Shown: piece by piece, positions 55,220 through 62,579 of the stretch
Position numbering within the stretch: position 1 is the stretch's first letter
How the letters are laid out: each line of letters begins with the position of its first letter
Assembly (NCBI GenBank): GCA_021793645.1
Contig: JAJYSJ010000006.1
Location: 3,867-67,866, forward strand
DNA length: 64,000 nucleotides
DNA from: Bacillota bacterium
Lineage (GTDB): Bacteria > Bacillota > Sulfobacillia > JAJZYS01 > JAJYTV01
Direction: 5' to 3'
Made by a program: the position numbers and the translations under genes
The notes under the pieces: generated by a model
The model's input: only the letters and a program-made list of their open reading frames with translations
What the model was told of the DNA's origin: nothing
Databases searched by the model: none

Positions 55220-55947
55220 TGCGTGATCTCGAGGAAGGCGTCCTCGAGGGTCTCCTCGCTGCCGCGCCGCTGACGCAGTTCCGCGATTTGGCCCTCGGCG
55301 ACGAGCCGGCCTTGCTTCATGATGACCACCCGATCGCAGATCGCCTCGGCCGACTCCAAAAGGTGTGTCGAGATGAGCAGCGCTATCCCCTCGCGGCGCA
55401 GTTCTTCAAGCATGCCGCGCAGCTCGCGCTGCCCGCGCGGGTCGAGGCCGATCATCGGCTCATCCAGCAATAGTGCAGGGGTGCCGGCCAGTACGGAGGC
55501 TGCGATCAGCGTCTTCTGGCGCATACCCTTCGAGAGCGCCTCGCCCAGGGCGTCACGCTGCTCTGAAAGCCCGAGACGTTCAAGCAGTTCCTCTCCGCGG
55601 TGCTGCCAGCCGTCCAAAAGGCGGCACGAACGCGCCACGAACACGAGGTGTTCCCACACCGTGAGCATGGCGTACACCTCGGGCGTCTCTGCGATCAACG
55701 TTACGCGCCGTCCGCGCTCTGCCCCGAGCAGCCCTCCGTTCCAGCGGACTTCCCCGCCGCTTGGCCGCACAAGTCCTGCGACGCAGAGCAGGGTGGTCGT
55801 CTTTCCAGCACCGTTCGGACCCAGCAGTCCTACCGTCTCTCCCGGTCGGACGGCAAAGGAGAGGCCATCCACCGCGAGGAGGTCACCAAACCGCTTTGTC
55901 AGTCCACGAACCTCGAGTCCGCCCGCATCCGCTATCTGTTCCGCCAT
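55216..55947 (-). CDS. ABC transporter ATPase partner of the large permease
   Basis: A 243-residue ATPase of the exporter type. Walker A is LLGPNGAGKTTTLLCVAG. The signature reads LSKGMRQKTLIAASVL, the LSxGMxQK form seen in exporters of this group. Walker B is ALLLDEPMIGLDPRGQRE, with the switch His in ISTHLLESAEAICDR. It overlaps the permease by 4 bases. A strong hairpin separates it from hpf upstream. The ATG has a poor Shine-Dalgarno sequence. Confidence 0.88.
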   Translation of the reverse strand: MAEQIADAGGLEVRGLTKRFGDLLAVDGLSFAVRPGETVGLLGPNGAGKTTTLLCVAGLVRPSGGEVRWNGGLLGAERGRRVTLIAETPEVYAMLTVWEHLVFVARSCRLLDGWQHRGEELLERLGLSEQRDALGEALSKGMRQKTLIAASVLAGTPALLLDEPMIGLDPRGQRELRGMLEELRREGIALLISTHLLESAEAICDRVVIMKQGRLVAEGQIAELRQRRGSEETLEDAFLEITQ

Positions 55948-55985
55948 CCTGAACGGCGCACATCCTCTACTGAGAGCTGGATTCG

Positions 55986-56020
55986 GCAGGCGCCGAACGG
56001 ACGGACCGTTCGGCGCCTGC
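55986..56020 (-). terminator. Strong hairpin after hpf
   Basis: A perfect 15-bp stem, GCAGGCGCCGAACGG and CCGTTCGGCGCCTGC, with a 5-base loop, lies 8 bases after the hpf stop. No T-run follows on the minus strand, so it may act as a structural terminator or 3' stabiliser. Confidence 0.65.
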
Positions 56021-56027
56021 TGCCGTT

Positions 56028-56546
56028 CTACCCTTCCGGCTCCAACAGTCCGTAGTTACCGTCCTTGCGACGATACACCACGTTGATCGTTTCAGTGTCC
56101 GCATTGCGAAACGCGAAGAAGTCGTGCCCGACGAGATCCATCTGCAGTATCGCCTCGTCCGGCGTCATCGGCTTGGCCGGGAACGCCTTGCGGCGTACCA
56201 GAATTCCTGACGCGTCTTCTGCGGGCTGCTCTGCAACTTCGGCTTCGGAGGCTCCGACGCGGCCACGCTGCAGGCGTCCCTTCCAGCGCTTCGCCTGGCG
56301 CTCGATCTTCTGCACGACCTCATCGACCGACGCGTACATGTCGTCGCCGTTCTCCTCGCCGCGCAGGATCAGTCCGGCGACAGGAATCGTCACTTCCGCG
56401 GTATGGCGGCCATGCTCGATCTCCAGTCTGACTTGTGCTTTGCCGGCGCCGGTCAGGTACTTGTCGAGCTTGCGCACTTTCTTCTCCACGTGCGCCTTCA
56501 GAGCTGCCGTCACCTCGATGTTGCGGCTTCGAACCACCACTTCCAT
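56028..56546 (-). CDS. hpf: Ribosome hibernation promoting factor, long form
   Basis: Long HPF pairs 70S ribosomes into inactive 100S dimers in stationary phase. The 172-residue protein has the N-terminal S30AE domain (MEVVVRSRNIEVTAALKAHV, KKVRKLDKYL) and, after an Ala/Glu-rich linker, the C-terminal dimerisation domain (KAFPAKPMTPDEAILQMDLV, GHDFFAFRNADTETINVVYRRKDGNYGLLEP, read as two pieces). ATG 56546 has GGAGGTG at good distance; the longer frame from 56573 is rejected. Its upstream region contains a promoter and a row of DnaA boxes. Confidence 0.95.
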   Translation of the reverse strand: MEVVVRSRNIEVTAALKAHVEKKVRKLDKYLTGAGKAQVRLEIEHGRHTAEVTIPVAGLILRGEENGDDMYASVDEVVQKIERQAKRWKGRLQRGRVGASEAEVAEQPAEDASGILVRRKAFPAKPMTPDEAILQMDLVGHDFFAFRNADTETINVVYRRKDGNYGLLEPEG

Positions 56547-56647
56547 CTCGGTCACCTCCCGGGGACGTGGCATGGGTTTCCCCGTCGCGACCCGTCGCTC
56601 CTGCTCCAGATTGGGGGTACAACGGTAGAATGCGGCCTTGGCGACTC

Positions 56648-56676
56648 CTCATACAGTATTGTTAGGGTTGTGTGAA
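56648..56676 (-). promoter_or_regulatory. Possible hpf promoter
   Basis: On the minus strand TTCACA (56676-56671), a 17-base spacer and TATGAG (56653-56648), about 100 bases before hpf. The -35 is good and the -10 is weak. DnaA boxes lie just upstream. Confidence 0.4.
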
Positions 56677-56689
56677 CGGCGGTCAGATC

Positions 56690-56719
56690 TGTGGATAGTG
56701 TGGATAACTCTGTGGATAG
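56690..56719 (+). promoter_or_regulatory. Cluster of three DnaA boxes
   Basis: TGTGGATAG (56690-56698), TGTGGATAA (56699-56707) and TGTGGATAG (56711-56719) all point the same way. The middle one is the exact complement of the DnaA box TTATCCACA and the others differ by one base. Looser relatives follow at 56752 (TGTGGACTG) and 56768 (GTGTCCACA). No dnaA, dnaN or other origin genes are nearby, so a titration or regulatory site is more likely than oriC. Confidence 0.7.
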
Positions 56720-56789
56720 GCGTCGCAATGGACTTGTGCCGGTCCGACCAATGTGGACTGTTCCACAGTGTCCACATGCAGTCTTGCAT

Positions 56790-56819
56790 AAAAAACCCCC
56801 GGGGCAGTTCGCCCCGGGG
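56790..56819 (-). terminator. Rho-independent terminator of the zinc-ribbon gene
   Basis: CCCCGGGGC and GCCCCGGGG with loop AGTTC are followed on the minus strand by a run of six T. It begins 21 bases after the zinc-ribbon gene stop. This is one of the most typical terminators in the window. Confidence 0.9.
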
Positions 56820-56839
56820 AAGAGGTAGAAAATGGCGTC

Positions 56840-57121
56840 CTATACTCGCGCGCGCTCTTTGTCAAAGCACTCACGGCAGTAGACAGGCCGGTCCAGCCGA
56901 GGCTTGAACGGAACCTGTGTCTCGACACCGCACGAAGCGCAGGTTACGGTGTGAAGTTGCCGTCCTTCGCCTTCTGCCGCGGACTGGCGACGCTTGGTAC
57001 GGCAGTCACGACACCGCGTCGGTTCATGCTGAAATCCCTTTTCCGAGAAGAACTCTTGTTCACCGACGGTGAAGAGAAACTCAGCCCCGCAATCCCGGCA
57101 CTTGATAACCTTGTCCTCCAA
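56840..57121 (-). CDS. Small zinc-ribbon protein with two Cys4 modules
   Basis: The 93-residue protein has CRDCGAEF...CRDCRTKRR and CASCGVE...CRECFDKER, two paired CxxC zinc sites. This is the zf-trcl-like architecture common in Bacillota, probably binding nucleic acid or protein; function is not established. TTG 57121 has GGGGAGG eight bases upstream. The upstream extension to 57181 lies over the promoter and is rejected. The gene is monocistronic between its own promoter and a strong terminator. Confidence 0.85.
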   Translation of the reverse strand: MEDKVIKCRDCGAEFLFTVGEQEFFSEKGFQHEPTRCRDCRTKRRQSAAEGEGRQLHTVTCASCGVETQVPFKPRLDRPVYCRECFDKERARV

Positions 57122-57160
57122 TAGGACTACCTCCCCGGGCAAACCACGGAATGCCCATCC

Positions 57161-57189
57161 AGCATATCCGACAGTTTCCATATCGTCAA
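57161..57189 (-). promoter_or_regulatory. Promoter of the zinc-ribbon gene
   Basis: On the minus strand TTGACG (57189-57184), a 17-base spacer and TATGCT (57166-57161), 40 bases before the start codon. Both boxes and the spacing fit sigma-A. Confidence 0.65.
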
Positions 57190-57220
57190 CAACCTGTTTA
57201 TACCGTATTGTTGCTGGCTT

Positions 57221-58828
57221 CTAGCGCCGCAGCCCCTGCCGCCCGCGATGCTTGTCCCTGTACATTGCGCGGTCTGCCTCATCAATCAGCTGGCGCGCAG
57301 TGCGGGCCCCGGCTTCGTCCGTGGCCACACCAAAGCTGAAGCTGAGCGGCACGCCGCCCTCTACGACTGCCCCGAGGAAGCGGTACTCCTCAGTCTCTTG
57401 GCGCAGTCGGAACGCCACATTATAGGCGAGTTCTGCGTTGGAGTCCGGAAGCAGCAGCACGAACTCGTCGCCGGCGTAGCGGGCAGCGATGTCATGAGTG
57501 CGCGTCTGGGCGCCGAGCAGGTTTGCGAACTCGCGCAGCGCTTCGTCACCGGCCAGGTGACCGAATCGGTCGTTGCACTGCTTGAACCCGTCCAGGTCGA
57601 TGTAGACGAGCGCGAGCTGCGTTGCATCGCGCCGGTTGCGGCCCACCTCCTGCTCCAGACGTTCGATCAAGTAGCGGTAGTTGTAGAGTCCCGGCAGGCG
57701 GGGGTCCGTCGCAGCGAGACGCTCCGTCTCGCGCAGGAGCTGTTCTTTCTCGCAGGCGATCGCGGCAAGCTGGACTGCGGCGCGGAAGAGGTGGCGGTCC
57801 TCCGTGTCAAAGTGCAGTTCGAACGGCCATGCGAACCCGATCAGCCCATAGCAGCCGGTACGTATCATGATTGGATAGACGATGCCGCTTTGCGCCGTCG
57901 AAGAAAGCTGCTGTGCAAGTCGCGAGGAGTCGAAAATCATCTCGCGGCCAGTGTTGCGCACAGTCTCCAAGACGTCGGGCAGAGGGCTCAAATCCGATTC
58001 AGGCAGGAACTGGACGCCATTGCGCTCTTCACACAATGCGGCGAACGAGACAGGGTTCCCATAGACCGCAGCCAAGCTTGACCGCAGCTCCTGCAAGATC
58101 CCCGGTCCGTCTTCCGCCCGAGCGAACTTGCCGTGGAACTCGTACAGGACCTCCAGGTTTCGATTGCGCTGGCGCAGGCTCGCCTGGAGGTTGAAGGCGT
58201 AGCCTAGCAGCACGAGCGGGGTAGAGATGGCAAAGATGCCCGGCCAACCGTAGGCCATGAAGGCGACAATCACACCGAAGCCGAGCGGAAGCGTGACGAC
58301 CGACTGCAGGAGGTCAAGGCCAATGCCATCAATGGCGGCCGTCCGCCAGTTGAAGCCGGCGAGAAGGAAGTAGAGGTCGACGAGGAGATGATTGCAGATC
58401 AGGAAGACGACATAATAAGCGACCAGGGCAGGCATATGCAAGCCGCCCATCAACGGGAGATGAAGAAGTCTTTCGGCGACTAGAGCAGCCGCGCCGGCTG
58501 CCAGCGCGTATTGCCCTCCGTTGAAGACCGCTACGGAAACGGGGCGTCGCTGAACCAGCCCCGCGCTGAGGCTGCCGACCGCCAGGACGACGGCAGTGCC
58601 AGCCGGGCCGATCAGCGCTGCAGACGGAATCAGGAAGGCGGTAAGGATGGAGACCGTGCCCGCGCGAAGGCGAGCCGGCCAGATCTCCGCCAATGTGGCG
58701 TAGGCAGCAAACAGGACGAGCGTCAGAGGATTGTGCAAGCTGCCGGACACGGCAAGCAAAGCGAGGTAAAGCCAGCCCAATACGCCGACCGTCCACGAAT
58801 AGACGCGTTCGCGAGGCAGACTGGCCAC
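57221..58828 (-). CDS. Membrane GAF-GGDEF diguanylate cyclase
   Basis: This likely c-di-GMP synthase has 535 residues. About eight N-terminal helices form a sensor region, a GAF-like domain covers about residues 235-365 and a GGDEF domain follows. The active-site loop reads RYAGDEFVLLLP, that is AGDEF, a variant often still active. The inhibitory RxxD site is present five residues before it (RTHD). DGFKQCNDRFGHLAGDEAL carries the substrate-binding Asp and Asn. The GTG start is uncertain because its Shine-Dalgarno sequence overlaps it; translation may begin a few codons in. Confidence 0.88.
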   Translation of the reverse strand: MASLPRERVYSWTVGVLGWLYLALLAVSGSLHNPLTLVLFAAYATLAEIWPARLRAGTVSILTAFLIPSAALIGPAGTAVVLAVGSLSAGLVQRRPVSVAVFNGGQYALAAGAAALVAERLLHLPLMGGLHMPALVAYYVVFLICNHLLVDLYFLLAGFNWRTAAIDGIGLDLLQSVVTLPLGFGVIVAFMAYGWPGIFAISTPLVLLGYAFNLQASLRQRNRNLEVLYEFHGKFARAEDGPGILQELRSSLAAVYGNPVSFAALCEERNGVQFLPESDLSPLPDVLETVRNTGREMIFDSSRLAQQLSSTAQSGIVYPIMIRTGCYGLIGFAWPFELHFDTEDRHLFRAAVQLAAIACEKEQLLRETERLAATDPRLPGLYNYRYLIERLEQEVGRNRRDATQLALVYIDLDGFKQCNDRFGHLAGDEALREFANLLGAQTRTHDIAARYAGDEFVLLLPDSNAELAYNVAFRLRQETEEYRFLGAVVEGGVPLSFSFGVATDEAGARTARQLIDEADRAMYRDKHRGRQGLRR

Positions 58829-58878
58829 CTCCGTCCCCTCAACCGAATAGGCTTGCCCTTTCTCCCAAATGGTGCACT

Positions 58879-59238
58879 TTACCTGCCGATGCGCAAGGCG
58901 CCCAATGCGTCTTTCGCCGCGAAGTGCTCATCCAACCGGAGCACAATCACGGCCGGTTCCTGCGCGCTCGCCAACACCTCGTCGATTCCGCCTCGCAGGA
59001 CGCGAATTGCGGTGCCGTCATAGGCGAGCCGGCGCAGGATTTCCGGGGTGTCGTCGCTCGATCCAAGGTCCAGCGCCATGACGAAGTGCCCGGTGGAAGA
59101 CAACATGCGCACGACGCCCTCCACCTCTTCACCCCGGTTGCGTATCAGAAGGAGGACTGGTGGCCGACGTCCGGCGGATGGCCAGACGATCCAGACAATG
59201 GCAAGCAATGCGACCGCCAGCCATAGCGCAAGCTGCAA
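58879..59238 (-). CDS. Small membrane protein with partial glycosyltransferase-2-like fold
   Basis: The 119-residue protein has an N-terminal helix (WLAVALLAIVWIVW). A segment resembling the start of family 2 glycosyltransferases follows (LLLIRNRGEEVEGVVRMLSS, then ALDLGSSDDTPEILRRL). The DxD motif and the acceptor half are missing, so catalysis is unlikely. The frame is open and Shine-Dalgarno-like G-rich sequence precedes TTG 59238. It could be a degenerate relic or a small binding protein. Its start region overlaps the metK terminator hairpin. Confidence 0.65.
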   Translation of the reverse strand: MQLALWLAVALLAIVWIVWPSAGRRPPVLLLIRNRGEEVEGVVRMLSSTGHFVMALDLGSSDDTPEILRRLAYDGTAIRVLRGGIDEVLASAQEPAVIVLRLDEHFAAKDALGALRIGR

Positions 59239-59240
59239 AG

Positions 59241-59290
59241 GAACCGCCCCCTCGCGGCCCTACACTATGGCAGCCGCGAGGAGGCGGTTC
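59241..59290 (-). terminator. metK terminator
   Basis: GAACCGCC followed by CCTCGCGGC pairs with GCCGCGAGG and GGCGGTTC, a 17-bp stem with one mismatch and a 14-base loop. It lies 7 bases after the metK stop and ends at CTTTGC on the minus strand. Confidence 0.75.
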
Positions 59291-59297
59291 AGGATCT

Positions 59298-60479
59298 TCA
59301 GCGCGAAGGCGTCGGCAAGAGCCGCTGCAGCGCAGCCAGCCGGTCTAGGCGTTCCCAGGGGAGATCCAGATCGGGCCGCCCGAAGTGGCCATAGGCCGCA
59401 ACCTGGCGGTAGAGAGGTCGCCGCAGGTCGAGGTCGTGGATGATGGCGGACGGCCTCAGGTCGAACACCTGGCGCACTGCCTCGGCGATCTCGGTGTCCG
59501 GTGCCTTCCCGGTGCCAAACGTTTCAATCCGCACCGACAGCGGGTGGGCGACGCCGATCGCGTAGCCGAGTTGAATCTCGCAGCGTTCCGCGAGTCCGGC
59601 GGCAACAACGTGCTTCGCGGCCCATCGCGCTGCGTACGCCGCGGAACGGTCCACCTTCGAAGGGTCCTTCCCGGAGAACGCGCCACCGCCATGCCTCGCC
59701 ATGCCGCCGTACGTGTCGACGATGATCTTGCGGCCGGTCAGACCGGAGTCCGCGGCAGGTCCGCCGTGCACGAATCGGCCGGTCGGATTGACGTAATAGC
59801 GCGTCTCCGCATCGCGCAGCGAGTCTCCCAGAACGGGTCCGACCACCTCGGCCAGCACCGCTTCACGCAGGTGCTCTGCCGATACGTCTTCAGCATGTTG
59901 GGTGGAGATCACGACAGACTCGATATGCACCGGCCGGTCGCCCTCGTATGCGATCGTTACCTGCGTCTTGCCGTCCGGGCGCAGGAAGGGCAGCGTACCA
60001 TCCTTGCGCGCCTGTGCCAAACGCCGCGACAGCGCGTGCGCAACACTGATCGGCAGCGGCATCAGTTCGGGCGTCTCATTGCAGGCGTAGCCGAACATCA
60101 TGCCCTGGTCCCCGGCACCCTGGTCGCGGCTATCGCCGCCGCGCGTCTCCAAAGAGTTGTCCACGCCCATGGCGATATCAGGAGACTGCTCATCGATCGA
60201 CGTCAACACCGCGCAAGTGTCGGCATCGAAGCCATACTTCGCACGCGTATATCCAATTTGGCGAACGGTTTCCCTGATGATCGCCGGCAGGTCAGCGTAG
60301 CAGGTGGTTGTGATCTCTCCGGCGACAAGCACGAGACCTGTGGTCACGAGCGTCTCGGCGGCCACGCGTGCGTTTGCGTCGTTGGACAGGATCGCGTCCA
60401 GAATCGCGTCCGAGATCTGGTCGGCAACCTTGTCCGGGTGTCCTTCGGTAACCGACTCCGAGGTAAACAGACTGCGCAA
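59298..60479 (-). CDS. metK: S-adenosylmethionine synthetase
   Basis: MetK makes S-adenosylmethionine from methionine and ATP. The 393-residue protein has [20 protein letters not shown], the signature [12 protein letters not shown] and the phosphate loop [22 protein letters not shown] 60479 is chosen because GGAGG lies seven bases upstream. ATG 60485 is only one base from the same site, too close for normal initiation, though both give nearly the same protein. A SAM-I riboswitch and a terminator hairpin lie in the leader. Confidence 0.96.
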   Translation of the reverse strand: MRSLFTSESVTEGHPDKVADQISDAILDAILSNDANARVAAETLVTTGLVLVAGEITTTCYADLPAIIRETVRQIGYTRAKYGFDADTCAVLTSIDEQSPDIAMGVDNSLETRGGDSRDQGAGDQGMMFGYACNETPELMPLPISVAHALSRRLAQARKDGTLPFLRPDGKTQVTIAYEGDRPVHIESVVISTQHAEDVSAEHLREAVLAEVVGPVLGDSLRDAETRYYVNPTGRFVHGGPAADSGLTGRKIIVDTYGGMARHGGGAFSGKDPSKVDRSAAYAARWAAKHVVAAGLAERCEIQLGYAIGVAHPLSVRIETFGTGKAPDTEIAEAVRQVFDLRPSAIIHDLDLRRPLYRQVAAYGHFGRPDLDLPWERLDRLAALQRLLPTPSR

Positions 60480-60511
60480 TCCCATTCCTCCAGTATCGAT
60501 TCGAAGCAACG

Positions 60512-60536
60512 AGCCGGACTCCAAGGGAGTCCGGCT
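60512..60536 (-). terminator. Leader terminator of the metK riboswitch
   Basis: AGCCGGACTCC and GGAGTCCGGCT form an 11-bp stem with a 3-base loop between the aptamer and metK. A short T-containing tract (CGTTGCTTCG) follows. It is the likely off-state structure of the riboswitch, though an anti-terminator was not traced. Confidence 0.65.
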
Positions 60537-60544
60537 GTGATTCC

Positions 60545-60636
60545 CTCATCCCTCAGCTACGCTGCAGGGTTTGGCACCGTGGCAAAGCCCGGTTGCCGGG
60601 TTTCATCGGGCCAGTCCCTCCACCACTCGCGATGAG
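60545..60636 (-). ncRNA. SAM-I (S-box) riboswitch
   Basis: The leader contains the S-box core on the minus strand. P1 pairs CTCATC (60636-60631) with GATGAG (60550-60545). Inside are the conserved GGAGGGACTGGCCC, GATGAAACCCGGCAACC and the GGTGCCAAACCCTGC region. This structure binds SAM and normally shuts off transcription of methionine and SAM genes, here metK. Confidence 0.95.
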
Positions 60637-60660
60637 CATATTCAGTTTTTTAGCGAATCG

Positions 60661-60689
60661 ACGGTAGCACATGTGTAGAGTGTCGTCAA
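60661..60689 (-). promoter_or_regulatory. metK promoter inside the end of fabZ
   Basis: On the minus strand TTGACG (60689-60684), a 17-base spacer and TACCGT with an upstream TG (TGCTACCGT; 60666-60661). Transcription would start about 18 bases before the riboswitch P1. The -35 overlaps the fabZ stop codon. Confidence 0.55.
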
Positions 60690-61120
60690 CGAGGCGCCTG
60701 CTCGAACTCCTCTCTGCTGCGAAAGGCGAAGGTAATCTTCGCCTGGGCTACCATCTCTCCGTCGCAAAAGACCTTGCCTTCCGCCTTGCCGAACCCTCGC
60801 CGCAGGCCGACGATTTCGGCCTCGATGCGAAGCTGGTCACCTGGACGCACGGGCCGATAGAACCGTGCACCCTCGATGCCAACCAGTACACCGATCCGGT
60901 CCGCGTCGCCACCTCCCAGGCAAAGTCCGCTCGCCTGCGCCATGCACTCGAGCTGCAGCACGCCTGGGAAGAGCGGCAGACCTGGAAAGTGACCCTGAAA
61001 GACCGGCTCATCGTAGGATATGTTCTTGATCGCAACGACGCGCTTACCTTCCTCTAGTTCGACCACGCGGTCGATGAAAAGGAACGGGTAGCGGTGCGGC
61101 AGGATGCGCTCGACGTCCAT
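60686..61120 (-). CDS. fabZ: 3-hydroxyacyl-[acyl-carrier-protein] dehydratase FabZ
   Basis: FabZ removes water from 3-hydroxyacyl-ACP in fatty-acid elongation. The 144-residue hot-dog protein starts MDVERILPHRYPFLFIDRVVE. It carries the catalytic His in FQGHFPGLPLFPGVLQLECMAQ, with the catalytic Glu in the last part; the usual PxMPG reads PLFPG. GGGAGG precedes ATG. It follows mbl on the same strand by 95 bases with a hairpin between. Confidence 0.94.
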   Translation of the reverse strand: MDVERILPHRYPFLFIDRVVELEEGKRVVAIKNISYDEPVFQGHFPGLPLFPGVLQLECMAQASGLCLGGGDADRIGVLVGIEGARFYRPVRPGDQLRIEAEIVGLRRGFGKAEGKVFCDGEMVAQAKITFAFRSREEFEQAPR

Positions 61121-61165
61121 CTGCGACCTCCCTTGTCCGATTTCGCAGGTTCAAGCAACGCAACA

Positions 61166-61200
61166 GCTGGGACAGGCCCACCCATAGGGCGCTGCCCAGC
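61166..61200 (-). terminator. Hairpin between mbl and fabZ
   Basis: GCTGGG and CCCAGC enclose a smaller GCCC/GGGC hairpin 16 bases after the mbl stop. No T-run is present, so it may be a weak terminator or processing site. Confidence 0.4.
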
Positions 61201-61215
61201 AGTCCCTCTCCTACC

Positions 61216-62220
61216 TTATATGACGCGCTTGAAGATCACCAGATGGCCCGAGACGAGCTGCATGTCGAGTGCGCGCGCTGTGCCAAGAGCGACCGAAGAC
61301 ATCGGATCCTCAGCGAGATGCGTCGGTACTCCCGTCTCCCGCGCGATCAGTTCCGGTAGCCCGTGCAGCATGGCGCCGCCTCCGGTCAGCCAGATGCCGT
61401 GGTCGAGGATGTCGGAGATCAGTTCAGGCGGCGTCATTTCCAGTACGCGGCGCACCGACGCCACGATCTCCCGCGCCGGTTCCATGAGCGCTGGGCGGAT
61501 GTCTGACGACGAAATGTGCAGCGTCTTCGGCAGGCCTGTAAGCAGGTCGCGTCCCCGGATGTCGCTCTGCCGTTCGTACCCCTGCGGATGTACGGAGCCC
61601 ACGTCGATCTTGATCTCTTCTGCAGTTCGCTCGCCGATCGCAAGAGAATAGGTGCTCTTGAGTTCCTGCACGATCACAGAGTCGATGGCGTCGCCGCCAA
61701 CGCGCACTGAGTCCGAAGCGGCGACGCCGCCCAGTGTGAGAACGGCAACATCCGCAGTGCCGCCGCCGATGTCGACAACCATGTGACCCTCCGGCTTCGT
61801 GATCTGCAGTCCGACGCCCAACGCAGCGGCGAGCGGTTCCTCGATCAGTTCCACCTTTCCAGCACCTGCGCTTTGGGCTGCTTCACGAACAGCTCTTCGC
61901 TCCGCCCCCGTCGCACCGGTGGGGATGCAGATCATCACGCGAGGTCTGGTCATGGAGCGTCCCGGGGTTACCCGGGCGATGAAGTGACGAAGCATGGCTT
62001 CCGTGATCTCGTAGTCCGCGATCACACCGTCTCGCAGTGGGCGCATGGCAGCGATGGATCCCGGTGTCCGGCCAAGCATCTGTCGAGCTTCCTCACCGAT
62101 GGCAACCAACTTGCCTGAATTTCGATCAACGGTGACAACGGAAGGTTCCCGTAGAACGATGCCTTTGCCACGAACTGCGACCAAGACATTCGCGGTACCA
62201 AGGTCGATGGCTATCTCCAT
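61216..62220 (-). CDS. mbl: MreB-family actin-like cell-shape protein (Mbl-like)
   Basis: This actin homologue guides side-wall synthesis. The 334-residue protein has the actin-fold phosphate loops IAIDLGTANVLVAVRGKGIV and MVVDIGGGTADVAVLTLGG, EEPLAAALGVGLQI and the adenosine-site region WLTGGGAMLHGLPELI. The position directly downstream of spoIIID is that of mbl in Bacillus subtilis and relatives, which favours Mbl over MreB. GGGGGA precedes the ATG by about nine bases. Confidence 0.95.
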   Translation of the reverse strand: MEIAIDLGTANVLVAVRGKGIVLREPSVVTVDRNSGKLVAIGEEARQMLGRTPGSIAAMRPLRDGVIADYEITEAMLRHFIARVTPGRSMTRPRVMICIPTGATGAERRAVREAAQSAGAGKVELIEEPLAAALGVGLQITKPEGHMVVDIGGGTADVAVLTLGGVAASDSVRVGGDAIDSVIVQELKSTYSLAIGERTAEEIKIDVGSVHPQGYERQSDIRGRDLLTGLPKTLHISSSDIRPALMEPAREIVASVRRVLEMTPPELISDILDHGIWLTGGGAMLHGLPELIARETGVPTHLAEDPMSSVALGTARALDMQLVSGHLVIFKRVI

Positions 62221-62344
62221 GCTGGATGTTCCCCCAGAGCGCAGGCTGGCAATCTTGCCTGTTTTCTCCGGTTACTTCGTGTATCCTGCATGGTGCAAAG
62301 ATTATGGCGGAAGAGTAATGACTTTCCTGTTCCCGCCCTTTGCC

Positions 62345-62578
62345 TTACAAGGACCGCTCAAGAAATTTGCGTCGCGTCGCCTCACCACCACGAATATGGC
62401 GCTCGGCTTTGTTGTGCTCCAGCACCTGCTTTACCTCCTGTGCGAGCTGCGGGTTGATTCGCGGTAGCCGTTCGGTCACGTCCTTGTGCACAGTGCTCTT
62501 CGATACCCCAAAACGGTGGGCGGTATCGCGCACAGTCTCCTTGGTCGCCAGTATGTAGTCGGCGACTTCCGCCGCATG
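62345..62578 (-). CDS. spoIIID: SpoIIID, 3' part only, interrupted by a serine-recombinase element
   Basis: SpoIIID is the DNA-binding regulator of the mother cell during sporulation. The surviving 77 residues include the helix-turn-helix TVRDTAHRFGVSKSTVHKDV followed by TERLPRINPQLAQEVKQVL, and the basic C-terminal helix AERHIRGGEATRRKFLERSL. They align with Bacillus SpoIIID from about residue 10 on. The normal N-terminus (MxDYIxxR type) and any start codon with a Shine-Dalgarno site are missing. Upstream the frame runs into the recombinase gene, whose TGA (62582-62580) overlaps the junction. The nearest possible start, TTG 62635, lies in the recombinase and has no ribosome site. The gene is followed at normal distance by mbl. 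Confidence 0.88.
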   Translation of the reverse strand, partial: HAAEVADYILATKETVRDTAHRFGVSKSTVHKDVTERLPRINPQLAQEVKQVLEHNKAERHIRGGEATRRKFLERSL

Positions 62579-62579
62579 G

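Noticed and set aside
56690-56719. Replication origin (oriC)
   Set aside because: No dnaA, dnaN, rpmH or AT-rich unwinding region is nearby; only the DnaA boxes are present.
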